From IMG/VR virus record IMGVR_UViG_3300020020_000091, positions 1-41,596 of that record: a stretch of DNA of 41,596 nucleotides; one strand, written 5' to 3'. Position 1 is the first letter of the stretch. Every line of letters begins with the position of its first letter. This stretch comes from a virus. Under the pieces are notes generated by a model, which did not search any database, was not told the DNA's origin, and worked only from the letters and a program-made list of their open reading frames with translations. Shown piece after piece: positions 17,359-24,339 of the stretch. Both the position numbers and the translations under genes were made by a program.

Positions 17359-17934
17359 GTGGGCCACGCGGACTACAGCGAATACGGCTACGGCGTCGGC
17401 GAGGTTCGCGGCGCGCGCAAGTGGCAGATCACGCAGGACGGGTACCTCTGCGGTCTGTTCCACAAGCAGAAGTGGGTGCTCGGCGAGAACACCGCGCTCT
17501 GCCGCAAGGCGATCTCGAACCCCAGTCGGGCGCGGGGGTACTACCCCACGGCCGCGAAGGTCGATAGCGTGATCTGGGCCGAACCTGACGAGCCCTTCGA
17601 TCCGCCCGAGCGCGATCACTTCAAGGTGCACGAGTGCGGGTTCTATGGGTTCTTCGATGGGTCGAACGACTTCCAGCCGACGCCGGACGGGTTGCTCATG
17701 TCGGGGGTCATCGAGGGCTGGGGGTTGGTCACCCTCGGGCCGCGCGGATTCCGCTGCAGCATGGCGAGGATCGTCGCGCTGCTGATGGACGATCCTCAGA
17801 ACCAGGCGGGCATCCCCGGGCACTACTTCGGGGTGCCGGTGTTCGTGTCGTTCGAGCGGATGATCGACGAGTTCCCCTGCGAGGGGAAGCCCGAGGCGAC
17901 GCTGCCGGACGGCCGCCTTCGGGAGGACTTCTGA
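17359..17934 (+). CDS. Hypothetical conserved-type protein
   Basis: A 191-residue protein starting at GTG. Aromatic-rich N-terminus (Y-S-E-Y-G-Y-G-V-G-E-V), scattered cysteines (C-G-L-F-H, L-C-R-K, H-E-C-G-F-Y-G-F-F-D) and a G-W-G-L-V-T-L-G-P-R-G-F-R-C-S block. Proteins with this block are familiar from actinophages near tail or lysis genes, but I cannot assign a role. The cysteines and His might bind metal. Confidence 0.7.
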   Translation: MGHADYSEYGYGVGEVRGARKWQITQDGYLCGLFHKQKWVLGENTALCRKAISNPSRARGYYPTAAKVDSVIWAEPDEPFDPPERDHFKVHECGFYGFFDGSNDFQPTPDGLLMSGVIEGWGLVTLGPRGFRCSMARIVALLMDDPQNQAGIPGHYFGVPVFVSFERMIDEFPCEGKPEATLPDGRLREDF

Positions 17935-17965
17935 GTTGTTCATTCTCGACGAGAGGGAAGAGGGA

Positions 17966-18472
17966 ATGCGGATAATCGGACCACCGTCAGCGACCAAGGA
18001 AACGGTGCTCAACAGGCTCACCGTTCGAGCGGGCGTCCATCCTCGATTCAGGGCTGAGATGTTCGACCCGCTCTGGGCGGCCGCCCTGAAATACGGTGTC
18101 GATCCCGTCGGCGTGATCGCTCAGTCGGGGAAGGAAACCGGCTGGGGGAACTTCGGCGGGAACGTCCGACCCGAGTTCTATAACACGGCCGGGATCAAGA
18201 TCCGGTGGCAGAACCTCTACCCCGGGGTGACCGACGACGACAAGCCCCTCGCTCACTCCATGTTCGCCAGCTGGGCGGTGGGGGCAGAGGCGCACGTCCA
18301 GCACCTTCGGGCGTACGCCGGGTGGCCGGTCACGGATCAGCTCATCGTTGATCCTCGCTACGTGTTCGTGACACAGCACCGATGCGAGAACTTCGAGGAG
18401 CTCGGCGGCAAGTGGGCGCCGGCGCTGAGCTACGGCCCGGAGCTCGTGGCGATCGCCAGGTCGCTGCAATGA
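17966..18472 (+). CDS. Glucosaminidase-like wall hydrolase
   Basis: A 168-residue protein resembling mannosyl-glycoprotein endo-beta-N-acetylglucosaminidase / GH73-type hydrolases that cut the glycan strands of peptidoglycan. Key features: A-A-A-L-K-Y-G-V-D-P helix, then Q-S-G-K-E-T-G-W-G with E57 as the likely general acid, Y-N-T-A-G-I-K, and S-W-x-x-G-A-E-A-H-V-Q-H-L. No signal peptide, so release would rely on the holin. Start is ambiguous: ATG 17966 with GAAGAGGGA upstream, or TTG 17936 with GGGAGGA. First of three wall enzymes in a row. Confidence 0.75.
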   Translation: MRIIGPPSATKETVLNRLTVRAGVHPRFRAEMFDPLWAAALKYGVDPVGVIAQSGKETGWGNFGGNVRPEFYNTAGIKIRWQNLYPGVTDDDKPLAHSMFASWAVGAEAHVQHLRAYAGWPVTDQLIVDPRYVFVTQHRCENFEELGGKWAPALSYGPELVAIARSLQ

Positions 18473-18484
18473 AGGGAGCCCATC

Positions 18485-18673
18485 ATGGATGACGAACGCG
18501 AACCGGACCCTCCGGAGTTCGATCGATCGAAGGTGCCCGAGGGGCCCGCCGCGGACTGGTTCTTCGACGGCAGGACTGGGCGTGGCCTCACGAATGAGGA
18601 ATACGACGAGGTAGTCCGCCGATTGGAGGGTGCCGGCGACGACGTTCCGTGGCGCAGAGGCGGGGCTGGCTGA
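18485..18673 (+). CDS. Small acidic protein in the lysis region
   Basis: A 62-residue acidic protein (D-D-E-R-E-P-D-P-P-E-F-D) with the segment W-F-F-D-G-R-T-G-R-G-L-T-N-E-E-Y-D. It starts after AAGGGAGCCC and its TGA overlaps the amidase ATG. It lies between two lysins and could be co-regulated with them. No family recognised. Confidence 0.65.
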   Translation: MDDEREPDPPEFDRSKVPEGPAADWFFDGRTGRGLTNEEYDEVVRRLEGAGDDVPWRRGGAG

Positions 18674-19623
18674 TGCCGACGCGCGAGTGGTCACCGCTGG
18701 TCACCGGGTTCCAGGTCAACCTGCAAGACAGCTCGGCGCGCACGCGCCCGGTCGTCGGGATCGGGCACCACCACACGGCCGCGACCGGCAAAGCGGGCGT
18801 GCTCGCGAACTTCCTGCCCGGCGGTCGTACGGTCACGCCGAACTACTTCATCGCCGGCACGGAGATCATCGGCATCGTGCCCGAGTCTCGACGCGCGTTC
18901 ACGTCGTCGTCGGGTACCTACGATGGCCAGTCGATCACGTACGAGATCCTCAACTCGACTGGCGATCCGACGTGGGGATTCTCCGCCGAGACGCTCGCCA
19001 CGGTGAAGCGACTCGACGCGGAGATCGCGAAGTTCTACGGCATCCCATTCCGACACGCGCTGCCGGGGTTCTGGGAACACAAGAACGTCTACCAGTGGAC
19101 GGGCGGAGCCGAGGGGTACGCGACCGCGTGCGCAGGCCCGGCCTTCCGGATCCTCGAAATGATCGCAGGTGCGCAGACGGCCGGCGGCGACGTAACACCT
19201 ATCAAGCAAGGAGACATCATGGCGAAGTACATCTGGTCGAATGGCCGAGCGGGCCTGCTGCTGAAAGTCAGCGGGATCTACTACCCGAAGAACCTCGAAG
19301 AGGCGCAGGCGATGCAGGATGCGTTCGGTGGCCTCACCGTGGGCGACCGACAGTGGGATGTCATGCGCCAGGCGTGCCTGAACATCGCCGCCGACGAGGA
19401 GAAGGCGCTCGGCGCGGTCCAGACGGGCCTCGACGCGGCGTTCCTCAAGCTCTTCGCACGACTCGACGCGATGGACGACGACCTGACGCCCGACGTGGAC
19501 GAGATTGCGCTCGCCGCTGCCCTCGCGCCTGCGCTCGCTGAGCAGGGCATCGAGGCGAAGGTGGACGCGGTCGAGCTCGCGAGGGTGTTCCTCAACGCGA
19601 GCGCCGAACGACTGGCGGAGTAG
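18673..19623 (+). CDS. N-acetylmuramoyl-L-alanine amidase with C-terminal duplicated domain
   Basis: A 316-residue endolysin component. Residues 1-165 are Amidase_2-like: G-I-G-H-H-H-T-A-A-T at 29-38 (zinc His), then W-E-H-K-N-V-Y and A-C-A-G-P at likely metal positions. It would cut the bond between N-acetylmuramic acid and L-alanine. Residues 183-316 are a C-terminal module (Y-I-W-S-N-G-R-A-G-L-L-L-K, D-R-Q-W-D-V-M-R-Q-A-C-L-N) closely similar to the C-terminus of the next gene, presumably for wall binding or multimerisation. An internal ribosome site would produce this module alone (see 19219-19623). Confidence 0.85.
   Translation: MPTREWSPLVTGFQVNLQDSSARTRPVVGIGHHHTAATGKAGVLANFLPGGRTVTPNYFIAGTEIIGIVPESRRAFTSSSGTYDGQSITYEILNSTGDPTWGFSAETLATVKRLDAEIAKFYGIPFRHALPGFWEHKNVYQWTGGAEGYATACAGPAFRILEMIAGAQTAGGDVTPIKQGDIMAKYIWSNGRAGLLLKVSGIYYPKNLEEAQAMQDAFGGLTVGDRQWDVMRQACLNIAADEEKALGAVQTGLDAAFLKLFARLDAMDDDLTPDVDEIALAAALAPALAEQGIEAKVDAVELARVFLNASAERLAE
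19208..19213 (+). promoter_or_regulatory. Internal ribosome binding site in the amidase gene
   Basis: AAGGAG lies five bases before an in-frame ATG (19219), exactly at the boundary between the amidase domain and the C-terminal module. This is a near-ideal ribosome site located inside a coding region, and the paralogous gene downstream lacks both it and the ATG. Confidence 0.6.
19219..19623 (+). CDS. Possible separate C-terminal module of the amidase (alternative start)
   Basis: Translation from the internal ATG would yield a 134-residue protein: M-A-K-Y-I-W-S-N-G, then G-I-Y-Y-P, D-R-Q-W-D-V-M-R-Q-A-C-L-N, and a helical acidic tail. Several endolysins are known to use internal starts to produce extra wall-binding subunits that assemble with the full enzyme. 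That precedent and the ribosome site support this; expression is inferred. Confidence 0.5.
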   Translation: MAKYIWSNGRAGLLLKVSGIYYPKNLEEAQAMQDAFGGLTVGDRQWDVMRQACLNIAADEEKALGAVQTGLDAAFLKLFARLDAMDDDLTPDVDEIALAAALAPALAEQGIEAKVDAVELARVFLNASAERLAE

Positions 19624-20538
19624 ATGACACTCCTCGATCAGGCGCGGGCCTTCGCCGCTCGATATCCTCGCCCTTCGATGCACACGGCCGGCGACCCGTC
19701 GACCTGGGATCAGATGTGCGGGAACCTGTGCTTCCGGTTCGGCGTGTTCACCACGCCCGGCTGGGGGCCGAGTCTGTCCGGCCCGACGATCTGGGATGTC
19801 GGGCTGCGCTCGAATCCGAAGAACACGAACGCGGCCGCCGCGCCCGCCGGGGCGGTGCACTGGTGGCGGAATCGAACCTCCACCGGCAAACCGGGCCACG
19901 GCGGCGTCGGCGTGACACCCGGCGGGGACAACGTGTTCATGGCGACGTTCGCGGTCCGCGAGCCGATGGGGATCCCTGGCGTGAACACCGCGCTCGGGCT
20001 GCAGTCCGTCGGCGGGTACTCCGCAGCCAAGACGTTCATGGAGTACATGGGCTGGTCGGACAACTACGCGGGCGCTCGGTATGCGGGCGCGGTCCCGACC
20101 GGCGGGGGGGTCACCCCGATCTCGCAGGATGTCGCCGCACGTTACATCTGGGCGCCGGGCCGAGCCGGTCTGCTCCTGAAAGTCGGCGGGATCTACTACC
20201 CGACCTCGCTGGAGGAGGCCGCGAATCTCGCGCTGGTGTTCAACGGCGTCAACGTCTCCGATCGGCAGTGGGATGTGCAGCGCCAGGCGTGCCTGAACAT
20301 GGCGGCCGACGAGGCCGTGCCCATGCGCGCGTTGCAGGCTGGGATCGACGCATCGTTCGCGGAGATCACGGCGCGCTTCGACGCGTGGGATGACGATCTC
20401 ACACCGGATGTCGATATCGGGGCTCTCGCCGCTGCACTCGCGCCCGCGCTCGCACGCGAGGGTGTCTCGGTCGAGATCGACGCTGAAGCGCTGGCGGAGG
20501 TATTCCTCGACGCCAGCGCGACGAGGCTCGGAATGTGA
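19624..20538 (+). CDS. CHAP/NlpC-P60-like peptidase with the same C-terminal domain
   Basis: A 304-residue second lysin. Residues 1-155 look like a papain-type peptidase: W-D-Q-M-C-G-N-L-C with C32 (or C36) as nucleophile, A-P-A-G-A-V-H-W-W at 73-81, and P-G-H-G-G-V with H92. It likely cuts peptide stems or cross-bridges. Residues about 172-304 repeat the amidase C-terminal module (Y-I-W-A-P-G-R-A-G-L-L-L-K, D-R-Q-W-D-V-Q-R-Q-A-C-L-N, then L-A-A-A-L-A-P-A-L-A). It begins immediately after the amidase stop. Confidence 0.8.
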   Translation: MTLLDQARAFAARYPRPSMHTAGDPSTWDQMCGNLCFRFGVFTTPGWGPSLSGPTIWDVGLRSNPKNTNAAAAPAGAVHWWRNRTSTGKPGHGGVGVTPGGDNVFMATFAVREPMGIPGVNTALGLQSVGGYSAAKTFMEYMGWSDNYAGARYAGAVPTGGGVTPISQDVAARYIWAPGRAGLLLKVGGIYYPTSLEEAANLALVFNGVNVSDRQWDVQRQACLNMAADEAVPMRALQAGIDASFAEITARFDAWDDDLTPDVDIGALAAALAPALAREGVSVEIDAEALAEVFLDASATRLGM

Positions 20539-20544
20539 GGTCCG

Positions 20545-20688
20545 ATGGCCCGACAGCGTTTCGGGATCCTGTCCAGGCATCACCGCCATGTGCTGTGGAC
20601 GGGACGGGTGATCGTCGCCGGGGTGTTTCTGTTCCTGCCGGCGCTTGGAGCGTTCGTGGTGTATGTGTGGCTGGATCCGATGGAGTGA
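20545..20688 (+). CDS. Small single-helix membrane protein
   Basis: A 47-residue protein with a basic N-terminus (R-Q-R, R-H-H-R-H) and one hydrophobic segment V-I-V-A-G-V-F-L-F-L-P-A-L-G-A-F-V-V-Y-V-W near the C-terminus. Located among lysins, it is a candidate holin or holin partner, but could equally be any small membrane protein. Topology: N-terminus inside by the positive-inside rule. Confidence 0.65.
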   Translation: MARQRFGILSRHHRHVLWTGRVIVAGVFLFLPALGAFVVYVWLDPME

Positions 20689-20691
20689 GAG

Positions 20692-21066
20692 ATGAAGATC
20701 GTTATCGCAGCGCTGGCCGTGGCGGGACTCGTGCTCGGAGTGAGCGCACCGGCCGAAGCCGCTCGACCCAGCATCCCGGATGTCCAGATCGTTTACGAGT
20801 ATCAGACGCCGACGGAGCCGCCGACGCCGTACACGTTCGCGGTGGTGAATTTCACAGCGGACGACTACTGGCTGTGTGTGACGTTCACGCGTGACGGGTT
20901 CAAGTTCCTGTCAGCCCCATTCTTCCTCGACGAGTTCGCCGAACCGGGCCACGAACGCACCGAGGTCATCACCGTGGATCCGCGGAGTACGATCACCCTG
21001 TACGCGGCGACGGAGCAGGGCTGCCTGCTGAAACAGAAATGGGATGTCTTCCGCGTCCCCCGATGA
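20692..21066 (+). CDS. Secreted small protein in the lysis region
   Basis: A 124-residue protein with a classical Sec signal peptide: M-K-I-V-I, hydrophobic A-A-L-A-V-A-G-L-V-L-G-V-S, and a likely cleavage after A-E-A. The mature part is a beta-rich domain of about 100 residues with cysteines in W-L-C-V and Q-G-C-L that could form a disulphide outside the cell. It is the only Sec-signal protein seen here. Function unknown; it could modify the host surface, aid lysis or block superinfection. Confidence 0.75.
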   Translation: MKIVIAALAVAGLVLGVSAPAEAARPSIPDVQIVYEYQTPTEPPTPYTFAVVNFTADDYWLCVTFTRDGFKFLSAPFFLDEFAEPGHERTEVITVDPRSTITLYAATEQGCLLKQKWDVFRVPR

Positions 21067-21088
21067 CGTGGGACGGAGGGTGAGTGCG

Positions 21089-21586
21089 ATGCCTGACGGA
21101 CAGATGAGCGGACTGGGCCCGGCGACGGATCGGAACAATGAGCCGGTCGTCGATCCGACGAAGAACGTGCTGGATCTCGTGAGGGCGGCGATCGAACGGC
21201 AGGACGATCTCCGCGGCGAGCTGGAGAAGCGGATCATGGACGTGATCGCCCGGGAGAACTTGCATGCGAAGGAGCTGCGTGCGGCCGACGTGGCCGCGGT
21301 CGCCGCAGCTCTGGCTGCCGCCGAGAAGGCCGTATCGAAGGCGGAGGACGCGGCGACCCGTCGGTTCGAGAGCGTGAATGAATTTCGGCAGACGCTGACC
21401 GATCAGACCTCGACGTTCGTCCCGAAGTCCGAGGTGAACATCATGGTCGAAGCGCTGCACGAGAAGATCGAGCGCGCGGTCACGTCACAGCGGGCGACGT
21501 TCATCACGCTGGTGGCGTTGGCGCTGACGACTGGTGTGTCCGTGGCGATCGCGGTGATCAACACGCTGGGCCGGATCGGGGGATGA
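21089..21586 (+). CDS. Coiled-coil protein with C-terminal membrane helix
   Basis: A 165-residue protein. Residues about 25-125 are helical and charged (R-Q-D-D-L-R-G-E-L-E-K-R, A-A-V-A-A-A-L-A-A-A-E-K), followed by a single C-terminal membrane helix (L-V-A-L-A-L-T-T-G-V-S-V-A-I-A). Tail-anchored, cytoplasmic coiled coil. Such proteins are often annotated as holins or membrane proteins in actinophage lysis cassettes. A GTG at 21080 would add three residues. GGAGGGTG lies upstream. Confidence 0.7.
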   Translation: MPDGQMSGLGPATDRNNEPVVDPTKNVLDLVRAAIERQDDLRGELEKRIMDVIARENLHAKELRAADVAAVAAALAAAEKAVSKAEDAATRRFESVNEFRQTLTDQTSTFVPKSEVNIMVEALHEKIERAVTSQRATFITLVALALTTGVSVAIAVINTLGRIGG

Positions 21587-21589
21587 CGG

Positions 21590-21757
21590 ATGAAGGCGAA
21601 GAAGTGGCGCAAGGTCGTGCGGGAGGCGCGCGCTCGCGCGGTGACGGATTCGGCCGATGCTCTCCTGCCGAGTACCCGTGCGCTGACAGCACAAGAATTC
21701 GCGATTCGTTCGGCGCTCTACGCGCGGGCGCGGAGCATTCGAGGAGGATCGCTCTGA
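21590..21757 (+). CDS. Small basic protein, paralogue of the 29243 gene
   Basis: A 55-residue protein starting K-A-K-K-W-R-K-V-V-R-E-A-R-A-R-A-V. The same first 17-18 residues, with one or two changes, begin the protein at 29243, including matching DNA (ATGAAGGC...AAGAAGTGGCG). The remainder diverges. Basic amphipathic N-terminus, possibly DNA, RNA or membrane binding. It starts right after the previous stop (TGACGGATG). Confidence 0.7.
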   Translation: MKAKKWRKVVREARARAVTDSADALLPSTRALTAQEFAIRSALYARARSIRGGSL

Positions 21758-21802
21758 CCCATCCGGGGAATGACCTCGGGTGCAATGAAAGGGATGAATG
21801 AA

Positions 21803-22051
21803 ATGACTGACACCACCCCGGTTCTGACGCCGAACGTCATCATCGGGAATCCGGCTGTTCGCAAGGTCGCGAACATCGTTCTCGGCATCGTCGGCCTGGT
21901 CGTCGCGACCGCCGTGGTCGCGGACGCGGCTTCACCAGCGTTCGATGTTTCCGCATACACGGGCCCGGTGTTCGTCGTCTACGCCTACCTGGCCGGTCTG
22001 TTCGACCTGGTGGTCACGGCGCCGAACGTGCCGACCCTGAAGCGCGGATGA
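21803..22051 (+). CDS. Holin, two-helix type
   Basis: An 82-residue protein with two hydrophobic helices: V-A-N-I-V-L-G-I-V-G-L-V-V-A-T-A-V-V and P-V-F-V-V-Y-A-Y-L-A-G-L-F-D-L-V-V. A short loop joins them, and K-R is at the C-terminus. This is the standard pattern of actinophage holins that perforate the membrane and time lysis. Three in-frame ATGs exist; the chosen one (21803) has AAAGGG nine bases upstream. Alternatives 21785 and 21794 would add a few residues, which could matter for a holin/antiholin pair. Confidence 0.75.
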   Translation: MTDTTPVLTPNVIIGNPAVRKVANIVLGIVGLVVATAVVADAASPAFDVSAYTGPVFVVYAYLAGLFDLVVTAPNVPTLKRG

Positions 22052-22257
22052 CGATCACCGGATGGCACATGGGCCGACAGTGGCACGGGCACGACATCGA
22101 GGATGAGTGCCCGTGCCCCAAGGCCCCGTGTGGTCTCGTGGACACCACGCAACGGCTGCCTACGTGCGAGCAGCACAACCCCGCTGACCCGATCGCAGCT
22201 CGCACCATGCGCCAGAACCATCCAGCAGACGCCTGCCCGGCCCGGACCGACGAATAG
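22048..22257 (+). CDS. Small Cys/His-rich protein
   Basis: A 69-residue protein with W-H-M-G-R-x-x-H-G-H, then C-P-C-P-K-A-P-C-G-L-V and further Cys and His, suggestive of metal binding. Similar 'G-W-H-M-G-R ... C-x-C-P-x-x-x-C-G-L-V' proteins are recurrent at the end of lysis operons in actinophages; their role is not known to me. ATG overlaps the preceding stop. Confidence 0.7.
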   Translation: MTITGWHMGRQWHGHDIEDECPCPKAPCGLVDTTQRLPTCEQHNPADPIAARTMRQNHPADACPARTDE

Positions 22258-22375
22258 CGGCAACGCAGCGGCCAGGTGACGCCTGGGGCGCATAACCGCG
22301 TTGGCCGCGTGTGTTCGTATCACCGACTGGCTTCGACCTCTCAGATCGTCGCCTACCGGGTCATCACCGCCCCTG

Positions 22376-22405
22376 CCTCGCTCCCCCCTGCGAGGTGGGG
22401 GCCTC
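22376..22405 (+). terminator. Probable terminator of the late transcript
   Basis: Two overlapping hairpins are possible: CCTCGC (22376-22381) with GCGAGG (22390-22395), or CCCCC (22384-22388) with GGGGG (22397-22401), followed by CCTCTTTCG. They separate the lysis genes from the early operon. The short T run makes it a moderate candidate. Confidence 0.55.
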
Positions 22406-22434
22406 TTTCGCATGCCCGCGAAGGCGCGTACGAT
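22406..22434 (+). promoter_or_regulatory. Sigma70-like promoter for the early operon
   Basis: TTTCGC (22406-22411), a 17-base spacer, and TACGAT (22429-22434). It would start transcription near 22441, 20 bases before the HTH gene, and head a run of about 22 tightly packed genes. It fits established -35/-10 spacing, with imperfect hexamers. Confidence 0.5.
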
Positions 22435-22461
22435 GGGGAGCCAGGGGAAGGAAGGGACGCC

Positions 22462-22938
22462 ATGATGGGCGAGCGAATCAACGCAGTCGAGGCCGCGCAT
22501 ATTCTGGGGATCTCGCGGGATGCCGTCTGTCGTCGAGCTGCCGCGGGACTCCTCCCGGTGCTCTCGAAGGGGAACGGCCGCACTGGCGCCTACACCTTCG
22601 ATCGAGCCGCGATCGAGCATGTCGTGAACGAACAGGCGGAGGATCTGGTCGAAAGGGCCGAATTCCTCCGCCGTCGTCTGGTCGACCCCGACGAAGACCT
22701 CCGGATCGACCTGGTCGACTTCCTGCTGCGTGAACTGGGCGAGGCGACCGACGAGGCCGAGGTGGACGTGGCGACGTTGCATGTGATGACGCTGCTGGTG
22801 GAGGCCGTCAATCGCCGCTATGTCCAGGTGCGAGGCCACCAACCGGACTGGGATCACGGCTACGTCTATCGCGGTTACACCGACTTCCTGATCATCCGAG
22901 ACACATTCCACGACGAGATCACGGAGGAGGGGCCATGA
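22462..22938 (+). CDS. Helix-turn-helix protein, excisionase/MerR-like
   Basis: A 158-residue protein. Residues about 5-50 (V-E-A-A-H-I-L-G-I-S-R-D-A-V-C-R-R, then F-D-R-A-A-I-E-H) form an AlpA/excisionase-type winged HTH that recognises DNA. The rest is acidic and helical. First gene of the early operon, right behind a promoter, so it is a likely transcription regulator. No integrase is present, so an excision role is unlikely. Leader GGGGAAGGAAGGGACGCC belongs to the GGGAAGGA family. Confidence 0.75.
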   Translation: MMGERINAVEAAHILGISRDAVCRRAAAGLLPVLSKGNGRTGAYTFDRAAIEHVVNEQAEDLVERAEFLRRRLVDPDEDLRIDLVDFLLRELGEATDEAEVDVATLHVMTLLVEAVNRRYVQVRGHQPDWDHGYVYRGYTDFLIIRDTFHDEITEEGP

Positions 22939-23216
22939 TGAGCCAGACAGAGCTGATCGCACATCTCGACTTCGATGTGCATATCCGCTGCGACGTGGAG
23001 AAATGCTCCAGTGACGCCACCCAGTCATTGCGCTGCCGCCACTGCGGCGACCTGATGCTCCTGATGTGCGACGCTGACGCGACGATCGCCAGGCGGCAGG
23101 TCAAAACCTGGAAACAGGCGAGCGAGTGTCAGAAATGTCATTCGATCACGGCACCGGGGATCTCGCCGATTCGCTTCGAGTCGTTCGTGATCGGGGGAGG
23201 GCGACGGGGGCCATGA
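22935..23216 (+). CDS. Cysteine-rich zinc-ribbon-like protein
   Basis: A 93-residue protein with Cys clusters C-D-V-E-K-C, C-R-H-C-G-D, M-C-D-A and C-Q-K-C-H. They suggest one or two zinc sites. Could be a nucleic-acid-binding accessory factor of the early operon. Overlaps the previous and next genes by four bases. Confidence 0.7.
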   Translation: MMSQTELIAHLDFDVHIRCDVEKCSSDATQSLRCRHCGDLMLLMCDADATIARRQVKTWKQASECQKCHSITAPGISPIRFESFVIGGGRRGP

Positions 23217-23305
23217 GCGTCGCGGATTGGGTGATCAGCGGTGCGCTCGTCGCGCTCGCATTCGTGGTCGGCTGGATCGTGGTGGGCTGGGGACGAGACC
23301 CATGA
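23213..23305 (+). CDS. Tiny membrane protein
   Basis: A 30-residue peptide, almost entirely one hydrophobic helix (V-A-L-A-F-V-V-G-W-I-V-V-G-W), with ATGA overlaps at both ends. Those overlaps in the early operon argue that it is translated. Function unknown. Confidence 0.55.
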   Translation: MSVADWVISGALVALAFVVGWIVVGWGRDP

Positions 23306-23502
23306 CCCGGAGAGCGAGCACGGACGCGGCCCGCTTCGTATCTGAACGGTCTGGCCTCTCGATCGAGACGTGCCGCGAACTCTTGAACGCCGATTGGGTA
23401 TATGCGGAGTATTCGGATGGCCCCCGATTCTGGCTGGCGGGCGGATGGGACGCGCTGACCCGGATCGAGATCCGAGAGAAGTTTGGGAAGGATGGATCAT
23501 GA
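23302..23502 (+). CDS. Small hypothetical protein
   Basis: A 66-residue, mixed-charge protein (S-L-E-R-S-G-L-S type helix, R-E-L-L-N-A-D-W, then G-P-R-F-W-L-A-G-G-W-D). Overlaps neighbours by four bases. Not recognised. Confidence 0.62.
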   Translation: MTRRASTDAARFVSERSGLSIETCRELLNADWVYAEYSDGPRFWLAGGWDALTRIEIREKFGKDGS

Positions 23503-23711
23503 ACGGACCATACAGCTACGTCAAGCAGTGTGCCCTGGTCGATGCCCACGATGAGCACGACTGGCATGAACACAAGGGTTCGGAGTTCTACCCCCGACAT
23601 TGCTGGGGCAAATCGACCTCCGAACGACTGGGCGAATTGGGCCACGAACGGCAGCTCGGCCCGGACCACAACTTCGACAAGTGGCACGCCGACGGAGAAC
23701 GGCCCGCATGA
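23499..23711 (+). CDS. Small His-rich hypothetical protein
   Basis: A 70-residue protein rich in His, Asp and Trp (H-D-E-H-D-W-H-E-H, W-H-A-D-G), perhaps metal binding. Leader GGGAAGGATGGATC is a good copy of the shared start-associated motif. Not recognised. Confidence 0.62.
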   Translation: MNGPYSYVKQCALVDAHDEHDWHEHKGSEFYPRHCWGKSTSERLGELGHERQLGPDHNFDKWHADGERPA

Positions 23712-24130
23712 ACGAGCCGACCGAATCGCAGACGCTATACGCGGGGTTTGTGCCGGGCTTGCCGCAATCTCAGGGATCGAAGATCGCTGGGGTCACGAAA
23801 CACGGGAAGCCGTTTCTCCGAGATCGGAACGGCACGGCGCTCTGGGCGTGGCGCACGCTCGTCGCGACGCACATTCACGACGCGACAGCCGACTACGTCG
23901 AGGGCGCCTGCATCGTGGACATAGAATTCCGTCTGCCGCGACCGGCGACGGTGACGCGCGAACTGCCGTCGGTCGCTCCGGATGTCGATAAGTTGACGCG
24001 GGCCATATTGGACGCGATCACGGAATCTGGGCTCTGGCGCAACGACGGCCAGTGCACCGATCTGCTGGTTCGGAAGCGCTATGCCGCTGAACCGGGAGCG
24101 TGGATCCAAATCAGGGAATGGGTGGGATGA
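23708..24130 (+). CDS. RusA-like Holliday junction resolvase
   Basis: A 140-residue protein. The RusA pattern is clear: P-D-V-D-K-L-T-R-A-I-L-D-A-I (residues 91-104) with D92, D94 and D102, followed by N-D-G-Q at 112-115 and K-R-Y. These acidic residues coordinate the metal that cuts four-way junctions. Fits with the nearby exonuclease and annealing protein as a recombination and branch-resolution set for packaging. Start overlaps the previous stop. Confidence 0.85.
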   Translation: MNEPTESQTLYAGFVPGLPQSQGSKIAGVTKHGKPFLRDRNGTALWAWRTLVATHIHDATADYVEGACIVDIEFRLPRPATVTRELPSVAPDVDKLTRAILDAITESGLWRNDGQCTDLLVRKRYAAEPGAWIQIREWVG

Positions 24131-24339
24131 CGATGAGCGACGACGTGAGGTACCCGGACATTTCTGTTCGGCTGATCGGATACGACGGCAACGGTTTCAT
24201 GATCGTTGGCCGCGTGGCGGCTGCGATGCGTGCAGCGAAGGTGCCGGTGGCGGAGATCAACGAGTTCCGAGACGACGCGATGAGCGGCGACTACGAACAT
24301 CTGCTGACGACCGTCGAGCGATGGGTGGAGGTCGAGTGA
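24127..24339 (+). CDS. Small hypothetical protein
   Basis: A 70-residue protein beginning M-T-M-S-D-D, with L-I-G-Y-D-G-N-G-F-M-I-V-G-R-V-A-A-A-M. A beta-beta-alpha start and a C-terminal helix ending W-V-E-V-E. Overlaps both neighbours. Not recognised. Confidence 0.62.
   Translation: MTMSDDVRYPDISVRLIGYDGNGFMIVGRVAAAMRAAKVPVAEINEFRDDAMSGDYEHLLTTVERWVEVE

Noticed and set aside
22384-22401. H-type pseudoknot in the terminator
   Set aside because: The two stems could interleave, but the connecting loop of one base is too short to span a 6-bp stem. The stems are probably alternatives.
23302-23711. CRISPR or phage-encoded anti-CRISPR array
   Set aside because: No regularly spaced repeats anywhere; small proteins alone are not evidence for anti-CRISPR activity.
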